NCBI GenBank assembly: GCA_003550305.1 | Contig: QKYT01000242.1 | Location: 1-15,181 of the forward strand | Reading direction: 5' to 3' | Length of the DNA: 15,181 nucleotides | DNA from: Glomus cerebriforme | Lineage: Eukaryota > Glomeromycota > Glomeromycetes > Glomerales > Glomeraceae | In this document: positions 1-7,948 of the stretch, piece by piece | Numbering within the stretch: position 1 is the stretch's first letter | Layout: each line of letters begins with the position of its first letter | Notes under the pieces: generated by a model | Databases searched by the model: none | What the model saw: the letters and a program-made list of their open reading frames with translations, nothing else | Told to the model about the DNA's origin: nothing | Position numbers and translations under genes: made by a program

Positions 1-602
1 GATTCGATATCGCTCAATAACCTCAAGTTTCAGTAAAGCACTAGTTCATCGTATGCTTGGGTAGCTAGTAAAGAATTACTGTAAGTTATGTTATCATTTA
101 TAAGTTTTGAAAGAATATAACTTACATATACGATATTTTTGCATTTAATAAAAAAGCAATGATTCTGTAATATTCTTGAAATATGGAGCAAATTCATCAA
201 AAGAATGTGACATTTGTTCACTATTGAGAGGTTGATCGACAATTACTTCTCCATCTGAATCAACTTTGCTTATTTCATCATCATCATCATCATCATCATT
301 ATCACTTTTATTAAATTCTATTATCATTCTTTTATATTCATCCTCTTTGTTATTTATATTGAATTCATCATTTGTATCAGATTCGATATCATCTTTGCTT
401 ACTTCTTCATTTTCTGCATCAAATGCCATCTCCTCATCTTTGTCGTAAATATCCTCATTTCTAGCAGCAGCTGTATTATACTCTAGAAAAATAAAAATAT
501 CGCTGGAAGTGTACATATAATATATAATATAGTAGTAAAGTAACAATATTTACCAATACTGAAAGTCCTTTCATTTATCGCTAAAGGCACTTGTGAAATC
601 AT
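1..602 (-). pseudogene. Decayed three-exon gene, Asp/Glu-rich N-terminus, partial at window edge
   Basis: The start is ATG at 602-600, with an in-frame TAA 24 nt upstream. Exons are 602-554, 482-126 and 64-1; introns 483-553 (71 nt, GTAAAT...CTAG) and 65-125 (61 nt, GTAAGT...CTAG) keep one frame. The product begins MISQVPLAINERTFSIE, continues as an acidic stretch with a seven-Asp run (from the TCA repeat at 275-298), and ends in a more structured part containing FAPYFKNITESLLF and MQKYRISTQAYDELV. The second intron joins MQKYRI to STQAYDELV cleanly, which supports this model. Two in-frame stops break it: TAA at 145-147, between LLFY and MQKY where a Trp would be natural, and TGA at 30-32. 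Unspliced, the reading ends at 145. From memory it resembles a multicopy Rhizophagus protein family of unknown function; I assign no role. The 3' part lies outside the window. Confidence 0.6.
275..298. repeat. TCA trinucleotide microsatellite (8 copies)
   Basis: Eight perfect TCA units. On the minus strand they encode the Asp run of the decayed gene at 1-602; on the plus strand they make a meaningless Ser-rich open frame (266-448). Confidence 0.9.
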
Positions 603-1204
603 ATTAAATGTGTTATATTGTTATTTAATATAATTGTGTTGGTTATTATAAGGAATATATTAATTTCAGAACATTTTCTCAATATGACTGCAAAATGACG
701 TATCGCAAAAAAATTTTATTGAAAAAAAATTTACAAAAATTTAAATAATTCAAAATCGAAGCTTCTAATAGTTTAATTTTATTAAAAATATCTCGCTATC
801 AAAAAATATATCAATATTTAAATATCACTTAAAAATATATTACTATTACATAATTTTAACTATATTAACTNATTTTATTAAAAATATCTCGCTATCAAAA
901 AATATATCAATATTTAAATATCACTTAAAAATATATTACTATTACATAATTTTAACTATATTAACTGTTATATTATTTGCCGAAAAATAACAAAATAAAT
1001 ATATTAATTATAATCATTACTATAAAAGTTTAACTTGTAAAAAATTGTTATATTTTTTATTTATTAATTTCACACCAAATACATTAAATATTACTTATTA
1101 CTATATTTATATTAGAGTATTTTTAAGCAAATTGGTGTACATAGACAGAATACTAATAGTAATAAAGTTATATAGCTCAGATATAAAATCTCTAACTAAA
1201 TGAA
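603..1204. other. AT-rich gene-free stretch
   Basis: Between two decayed minus-strand genes. Apart from the 95-bp duplication at 776-966 and one TATAAAAGTTTAA motif at 1021, I see no coding frame, RNA gene or clear regulatory element. Confidence 0.6.
776..966. repeat. Exact 95-bp direct duplication separated by one N
   Basis: Bases 776-870 and 872-966 are identical; the only base between them is the N at 871. Each copy runs from ATTTTATTAAAAATATCTCG to ACTATATTAACT. An exact overlap on both sides of a single N is what results when two contigs with overlapping ends are abutted instead of merged, so the true genome probably has one copy. Confidence 0.95.
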
Positions 1205-2694
1205 AAATTCTAACACATTGCACTTACGTAGTATGGGTCCTCAGAGTGAGGACTGAAGCAAGTTACTCATTAGATATTAGTATGCTCTGAATCTCCCCCA
1301 TATTTCAGTATTAGCACCAAATAAAATAAATCTTTCAATCAGTCCTCCTAAATCTTCCCACAATCACATTGAATCTTCTAATTAATATGATTTGTTATAA
1401 AAGCCTTCCTCACTTTTGTAAGAGAAATTATAGAAGCCAGTTACTAATACCAACCTCCAAAAAGAAAGATGAACTATCTAATACTAAAACTAAAAAATAC
1501 AGAAAAGAAACTAAACCTACTTCTACCTCTACAACTTTCCTACTAGGATCAGTACCTTCGAGTTGCCTTCTCAGATGCTCCAGATGAATTGAGTCGACTG
1601 CTTATACTGTCTCATTCGGAGGCCATTACCCAGTACCTTACCTATCTACAAACGTCCACCCCAGTAGGTATCCTTTCAAAATAAGCCAATTCCTCACAGT
1701 TCAGACACACTGTCCTTCCAGAAAATCGAGTCGATTACTTACTCAGAAGTTATATTTGGATTATGCCCAAACTTGTCAAAGAATCTTGATTTTTGATATA
1801 CCTATTGCAAAAAGATAATAGCCAAGCTCCAGCACTCCTACCCTAATTCTACCCAATTAACACACCCGACCCTGTACCTAACGTCTTCCGCACTATTTTA
1901 TACTTTTTATTAATTTTTCTATTTAATTACTAATGACGTTACCTTAAGGGACAAAAATAGGGATCACCATCTGTGAAATAAAAATCAGGAAATGTATTAT
2001 AATAAGGAAACCAATCATCAACAGATGATCAGCTATCAATCAAAATTTCTAGTACCTCTATCTTTCACCAGAGGATCACTCTGCAGTAGTTCATACAAAT
2101 TTGTAGTTAAGGTTAACAGACTTGATATAGTGGTATACAATAGTTCCAAAGTCAGTTTAGTATTTATCTTCACGAGCCTGAAAATTCTGATATCTTTTCA
2201 CCTTTTCACCAACAAAAATAAAATATAAATTTATAAAAAAGGTAATATTCACCAAATTTTAAATGCTGAAAAGCCTCTTCCTGCTAAACCAAGCCCATAC
2301 ATCAACTCTGTAAAAAGTCACTTAACTTTCAAAAAAACTCCATACTAGGTCTGCTCCTGGATCTACCAGAAGCAGCTACAAGTCTAACCCATCCGTCTTG
2401 TACATGAAGAGCGTACCTTAGAATACCAAATGGCCACTTGGATATCAACTTTAGAAAAAGACGTAGGTGACTAAAAATTATATTGATCTGATTTGTGAAA
2501 AAACTTGGTATGCCAGATACTAAATAACAAACTTTCTAAATTTTTTTAGTTGAGTCTAGCATCATAGAGCAACTTTTCCTAAGACTAAAAAACCACTTTC
2601 TTAGGACAAAACGGCCAAAAAGCGCAACTTTTCTTTCTAAAACTTCTTTGAAGAAATGGGTATAGGGATCAGTAGAGTGAGTTGCCCTTTTATA
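1205..2694 (-). pseudogene. Large decayed protein-coding region, many stops, family unassigned
   Basis: Read on the minus strand from 2694. The first frame runs to about 2230 and is open for 121 codons except one TAG (2536-2538); it includes VALFGRFVLRKWFF, SKWPFGILRYALHVQDGW and SRSRPSMEFF. It continues through TGA (2329-2331), TGA (2302-2304) and TAG (2284-2286). Other frames then carry KVKRYQNFQAREDKY, LYELLQSDPLVKD and DDWFPYYNTFPDFYFTDGD, which ends at a possible donor GTAACG near 1942. From 1891 a frame reads AEDVRYRVGCVNWVELG with stops at 1838, 1802, 1739 and 1694. A shifted frame has stops at 1638, 1626 and 1602, then 57 open codons (1601-1431) including LEHLRRQLEGTDPSRKV. The last remnant has GGLIERFILFGANTEIWGRF. 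No ATG marks the 5' end. It reads as one or two old coding sequences broken by stops and frameshifts. I recall similar fragments from Rhizophagus repeats but cannot name the family; a transposon origin is possible. Confidence 0.6.
1237..1253. repeat. Short perfect palindrome GTCCTCA-3-TGAGGAC
   Basis: A 7-bp inverted repeat with a 3-nt loop, inside the last part of the decayed gene at 1205-2694. It may be coincidental coding sequence; no function is assigned. Confidence 0.5.
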
Positions 2695-3143
2695 TTAGAG
2701 TATTATTTAAATTTTCTAATTATTATAATCTTCAATTAATGATAATGAAGAAAAATTCCTGGAGGATTTTTCTTACCAATCACCATGAGAAAATACTAGC
2801 CAGTTTTATCTATAAAAGTCTAATACAAAAGTCTACTATTTTTTAATAATACTATAAAAGTTTAATTTATAATTACATGATAATAATTTTGATTTCATAT
2901 TGTTTAAGTCTGTTTTATTTTTAAATTTTAAGCTATTTATTTCTATAAAAGTCTAATTCTCTATAGTTATAATTTATTTAACTTTATAAAAGTCTAATTC
3001 ACTATCTATAAAAGAATTTTTTATTGATCATTCCTAATTACATTCTTTACCTCAAACTATTTTATATTCTTAATATTCTTAATATTCCTATTTCTATTTC
3101 TCTGTCCCAATATTTTACTTCTCAAAATTTTCCCTTTTCTGAT
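2695..3143. other. Intergenic stretch, 5' side of decayed plus-strand gene
   Basis: AT-rich spacer between two head-to-head decayed genes. It contains the TATAAAAG motif cluster (2811-3014) and then a pyrimidine-rich leader with a repeated TTCTTAATA unit (about 3066-3085) just before the ATG at 3144. No other gene is seen. Confidence 0.55.
2811..3014 (+). promoter_or_regulatory. Cluster of TATAAAAGTYTAA motifs
   Basis: TATAAAAG occurs at 2811, 2853, 2944, 2985 and 3007. The first four continue as GTCTAAT or GTTTAAT, and two share the 16-mer TATAAAAGTCTAATTC. A further copy lies at 1021. The last copy is 137 nt upstream of the ATG at 3144, a plausible TATA-box distance. It could be a promoter array of the decayed plus-strand gene or simply a dispersed AT-rich repeat. 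Confidence 0.4.
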
Positions 3144-5046
3144 ATGACTTCAAGAAGAAATACTAAAAAACAAGCAACATTCTCAAATGTTACTGCTAAA
3201 CGAGGTCAAAAAAGAAAGGTTCCTGGTGATGAAATTGAAATATCGATATTAATAATATTGTTCCTTTAGTTTTGAGTCAAGAAAATCAAAAACCAGAAGT
3301 AATCTCAAATCCTCTTACCAAAAAATGAGGTTACAAGAAAAAGGAGGATATGGTTTTCTTAACCTCTATTAATAAAACTTTGAATGTTGAAGATATTATT
3401 TCAAATAATAATAAAGTTTAAGAACAAGCAGTAGTAGTAAATATCTCTGCTAAACAAAGTTAAAGGACAAAATAAGGTCCTATTAATGGTTTTGAACTTT
3501 TAAAAATAAGTAACAATGATCTTTCACTAGGTAATCTTTGTTTTAAACTTATAATTACTTATTATTCATTACTTATGCTCTTCTTTAGATAAAAGTCAAA
3601 TTAGTAATGATGATGATGATGCTGTAAAGTTCAAGCATAACCTCTTGCACCAATAATAAACAATAAAAAAGGCAATGTGATTCATAATAATATATTGAAT
3701 GATTTAAATAAAGCATCTGGCAGGTCTTTTGATAATGATTTTCATGTGAATAACAGTAACTCTTTATGCTCACATTCGCCAAACATAACTCATATCGATA
3801 ATCCATCACGTTCAAGCATCACTCTTATCAATTACAATAATTCGCATTCAAACATAAATAATCTATCACATTTAAGCATCACTCCTATCAATTACAATAA
3901 TTTGCATTCAAACATCAATAATCTATCATATTCGAGCATTACTCCTATCAATTACAATAATTCACGTTCAAACATTAATAATCCATTATGTTCAAGCATC
4001 ACTTCTTTTATCAATAATCTATAACATTCAGATACCTATAATTCTTCATGTTTAAACAACGTATCTTTATAATATGATGAATTTCATTTGGATTCACCTT
4101 TCAACAATGACATTGATTTTTGTCCAAATAATACACTTTTTAATAGCAATAATACTTTTCAGTCAAATAACTTATCATGCAATAATGCATCATATACACT
4201 TCCAGCATCTTTTCATGAAATGGCTAATATTCATCAAATATGTTTGTGGCTATGTGTGAACCCTGATGTATTGCTACTTGCTTACAATATGTATATATCA
4301 ATGCAAACATCAGTTGCTAATAGATTCAACTTTATTTCATCAAACTTTAATTCATCAATGATGGCAACTGATATAACACAAATACTAAAGCAAAAAGATA
4401 AAGTAAATATAATAATTATATATCTGTCATTAATTTTTATTACTAAATATCAAATAATTTATAATTCAGATGAAATCCAATCGAGATTTTCTGGAAGAAT
4501 TAAAATGCTTATTTTTTCGAGTTTGAAATTCTAAAAAAAGTGCTTTTGAAGATTTGGTTCAACAAATCTTTGGTTATGACCTTAATTTCACAGAAGGAAT
4601 CAATTGGTTGCGTACAGCCAATAGAAATTTTAGCGATTTCTGTAATAAATTTTTAGATAATATTGAGGAAATGGTTAATATGCTTAAAGAAAAAAGAGCT
4701 AAGTAAGCATATTATTTCATTTTTATTTTGTTTCTTTTTTATAACTTTTATTTCTTTTACAGAGAAGGTAATATAATTCGCTTGAAGGAAAGCGAAATAA
4801 TTATGTTTGTCAATGAAACTTTAATAATAGACCTCTTGTAAAGATGATTAAACGTGATAAACATGAGCAAATTAAAAGCTCAAAATTCTTTAAATACTTT
4901 ACAAAGATTCGTTTATAAGGCGCTTATTATAAATTATATTTCAAGAGATACCGATTCAATGAAATCTTTAGATAAGTTAATGAAGGACATAGCAGTTTTA
5001 TCTCAAAATGGCAAAATGTTGTCAGTAATTTACAATTATAAATCAG
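3144..5046 (+). pseudogene. Decayed multi-exon gene: AT-hook-like N-terminus, 20-residue repeats, helical C-terminal half
   Basis: The ATG at 3144 begins MTSRRNTKKQATFSNVTAKR, followed by the basic motif KRGQKRK. A frameshift near 3240 moves to a frame with a second basic patch, KK-stop-GYKKKE (TGA 3326-3328), then TAA at 3419-3421. Probable introns with GT-AG ends are 3531-3588, 4403-4469, 4703-4762 and 5047-5138. After intron 1 the frame shifts again in an Asp run (about 3608-3622), then reads through Ser/Asn-rich 20-residue repeats (3781-4050), with stops near 4021 and 4069. The part after that looks folded: PASFHEMANIHQICLWLCVNP, TDITQILKQKDK, FFEFEILKKSAFEDLVQQ (4516-4702), NWLRTANRNFSDFCNKFLDN, NTLQRFVYKALIINYISRD and DIAVLSQNGKMLSVIYNYK. 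At least five frameshifts and several stops make this a pseudogene. I recall a multicopy Rhizophagus family of this layout but know no function. The final exon would fall on the Ns at 5139 and 5144. Confidence 0.7.
3781..4050 (+). repeat. 60-bp tandem repeat (about 4.5 diverged copies)
   Basis: Units at 3781-3840, 3841-3900, 3901-3960 and 3961-4020, plus a half unit to about 4050. The period of exactly 60 bp encodes a 20-residue unit such as SSITPINYNNSHSNINNLSH. The units keep frame and differ mostly by C/T and A/G changes. This is the low-complexity middle of the decayed gene at 3144-5046. Confidence 0.85.
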
Positions 5047-5585
5047 GTATTTTATTTGCTACTTATATCAATTGTTTCTTTATAATTTATNTTGNATGTA
5101 TATTTATTATTTTCTATTTTATTTTATTTATTAAATAGNCAAANAATCATTTTTTGCTATTTCTATTATATTTTACTCATTGTTCTAAAGTTTAATTTTA
5201 TTTATATTGTAATTCTCTATAATTGTGTAATTTAATAACAATGAATTTATTATAATAATTATAATATAATTACAATGAAAATTACTTTATTTATTAATAA
5301 AATACACTTAAAAAATAATTAATGAAAGATTTATTATTAATGTAATNNTTTTTTATTATATGAAATTTTTAATAATTTATTATATTATTAAGCAAAAAAA
5401 AATCTTAAGAATTTGGTGAATTCATCATCAAATATTATCTAATACATCAAAAATATGTCTTGGATTAATTTTTTCAGTGAATATTCGATGGTATTTACCA
5501 TTTATTTAAGAATTAAGACTTTTATTTTAGTAGATCACAATTTTGAAAAAGTGTATCAGCAATAATTTCATGATTATATTCAGAT

Positions 5586-5603
5586 ATCACGTTGTTACGT
5601 GAT
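5586..5603. repeat. Inverted repeat ATCACGT-TGTT-ACGTGAT
   Basis: A perfect 7-bp stem with a 4-nt loop. It stands out from the AT-rich surroundings by carrying two CACGT cores, as found in bZIP/bHLH binding sites. No neighbouring gene gives it a clear role. Confidence 0.5.
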
Positions 5604-6868
5604 TAATTCAAAATCAATGTGACTTGTTAACGATCACTTAACTGCATGTTAACAAATTACGGGTTTCTGCAAAGTATCTAAAATTTATAAAAATTAAATG
5701 TTAATTTATTTTAATTGCTAGCAATTGATTCAAATTAATAATATGAAATTAAAGAAAATATATGTTACTATTAAATATAGATATATTAATACATTTAAAC
5801 TAGCAGATTTAATAAAGCAATATTAAAATTACTTATACTTTAAAGCTAAAACTTAAGATAAAAGTATATATTTTATTCAAAATACTTATCAGAATTATAG
5901 GAAAAAGCTTGTTTTATTGGCAAAATAAGCTTAAAAGATAGTAAAAAATAATGGTACTTCTGGTAAAAGGGAGTATTTAGGTATTATTAATTATAGTAAA
6001 GGATATTATATTATTGATAAAAAATTATTTACTTGTAAAAACAGTATAACCTTTATAATATTACTATTTGAACAAAATATTTTGATTATCTAAAATAGTA
6101 ATTAAGTATATTAAAAAATTATTATAATAACAAAGTTATAAACTTATTAATCCTTTATAATAAAATGATATAATATTTAGGTTATAGAATTCTGAATATT
6201 ATCTTAATAGTAAAGATGATTCTTAACCACTGATTTTTTGTCAGAATATAATATATTTTATTTATTGATTTATTTTTTTATGCTATTTTAAAATATGCAT
6301 ATTTCTATTTGCAATTTTATACAAAGATTTTTCAAAGAGTTTTTTAAATAACAAAATTTTTAAAGTTAAAACTATTGTTCAGGTTTGTGGCTTTTTAACT
6401 ATATAAATTTTTTCCATTATGCAAAGTATTACAAAAGTTTACTTTGTACAGAAACTTTGCTTTATGATATTTTATCATTTGTTATACTAATAATATAAGA
6501 TTATGATGTCATTCACAATACCTTTAATAAAAAATATTATAATTATTCTTATTTTCTTTTTATACAGTATATTTTGTTAATAAATATAATGTAAAATTTA
6601 AAAAAGTATAAAAATACCTTAAATTTATTTGAAAGTATTAGTTTGTGATCTATATTTTGTGTATCTCATTTTAATCAATTATATTCTGGCTTATTGGAAT
6701 AGTTAAAATTTTTACTTTAAAATCAGAAATAATTGGCCTATTGTCCAATCCTTTATCTATAATTTTATTATTGAAATATATTTTTAAAGTTTATGGCGAA
6801 ATAAAAAATTAAGATATAAAACATCAATTTTAATTAATTTAACTTGAAAATTTTTTTTTAATATTTCG

Positions 6869-6916
6869 ATCAATTTCATTTAATCGGAAATTATAATTTT
6901 ACCTTGTGAAATTGAT
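6869..6916. repeat. 10-bp inverted repeat with 28-nt spacer
   Basis: ATCAATTTCA (6869-6878) is exactly complementary to TGAAATTGAT (6907-6916). It could fold as a hairpin in gene-free DNA; no transcript evidence is available. Confidence 0.45.
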
Positions 6917-7646
6917 TGGTTAAAAAGAAAATTAACTAATAATTAATAATAATCAGGAAGTATGTTTTACTTTGAAAAATGATAATCGATTACGCTTATC
7001 ATGGTTGAAAAAGAAAAGAAGGAACGAAAAAGAAATTTCGGTTATACAATAAATATGATGACTATATTAATTACATTAATTATTCTATAACGATAATAAA
7101 CACTAATGTGCCAAGTATATTTATTTATATCATTAAATTTAAAAAAGGGTTACAAAATATGTAAATCATCACATTCATAGAAATTTTTTTTCGTCTTTTT
7201 TTTTGAACATAATTTCTGGGGTAATTGTTACTGGAATAAAAGTAAATGTTCTATCTAACTATCTGTAACGTGATACATTAATAAAATTAAACTTTATTAT
7301 TTGGTATTAAATTTACTATATACACATTACAGAATTAATAATAGTACAGTACTATAAATTTATTTTATCTCATGTACCCTATATATATATAATAATAAGT
7401 TATAAGTTATTGTTTGTAATATATAAATTACTTTTGGAAAAGAAAACAAATAAATAAATCTAATAAACTTTTTATATCATTTCAATTTATTAATTTTTTT
7501 TTAACCCCATCAAATTTTATGTAAGTCCTTTATCTGGTTTCTTTTTTTTTTTATTACACATCCAGTAAAGTGACATACGATTTGAAAAATAATAGTCCAT
7601 AATATCTTCAAAACCCTACACATCATCGATCAATTAAATATTCAAC

Positions 7647-7664
7647 AAAAAAAAAAAAAAAAAA
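7647..7664. repeat. A homopolymer (18 nt)
   Basis: Uninterrupted A run about 290 nt beyond the HSF stop codon, probably within or just past its 3' UTR. Run length is prone to sequencing error. Confidence 0.85.
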
Positions 7665-7948
7665 TATTAAATCTGTCTTGGCATCCAAAAAAAAACACAA
7701 AAATTAAATCTTTTTTCACAATCGTATTAATTAGTTTTTCATGATCCCTGGTGAGGATAATAAACATAATAATTATCATTAATTTATATCTCAAAGCTTT
7801 ATCAAGTAAAGAAAAAATTTTTCCACATTAATAATTCAATTATAAATAGATAAAAAAAATTCCACACAAAGAAAATTATAATAATAAAACGAGAATTAAA
7901 ATACCCGTTTATGCTGCGGGTTCGTCCTCTAACTTCATCTTCATTTTC

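Larger units (their letters stand above)
5180..7948. other. 2.8-kb AT-rich gene-free stretch
   Basis: I find no open frame with protein-like composition on either strand, and no tRNA or rRNA signal. It contains two N at 5347-5348, several inverted repeats (5586-5603, 6869-6916, 6983-6992), an 18-A run (7647-7664) and a 29-codon frame at 7001-7090 that I do not believe. The right end must include the 3' UTR of the HSF gene, which finishes at 7949 on the minus strand. Confidence 0.6.

Noticed and set aside
266..448. Ser-rich open frame on the plus strand
   Set aside because: It is the reverse complement of the Asp/Glu-rich exon of the minus-strand relic and the TCA repeat.
1369..1587. Plus-strand open frame of 72 codons, extendable past one TGA to about 1812
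   Set aside because: The minus strand over the same bases reads more protein-like and continues coherently on both sides, so this is a shadow.
1992..2228. Plus-strand 78-codon frame
   Set aside because: It overlaps minus-strand coding remnants (KVKRYQNFQAREDKY and LYELLQSDPLVKD) and has no supporting context.
4074..4259. Second plus-strand frame within the decayed gene at 3144-5046
   Set aside because: The overlapping frame from 4088 carries the coherent sequence (PASFHEMANIHQICLWLCVNP); this one is a shadow.
7001..7090. 29-codon frame MVEKEKKERKRNFGYTINMM... on the plus strand
   Set aside because: Too short, with no promoter or relative recognised, and expected by chance in AT-rich DNA.
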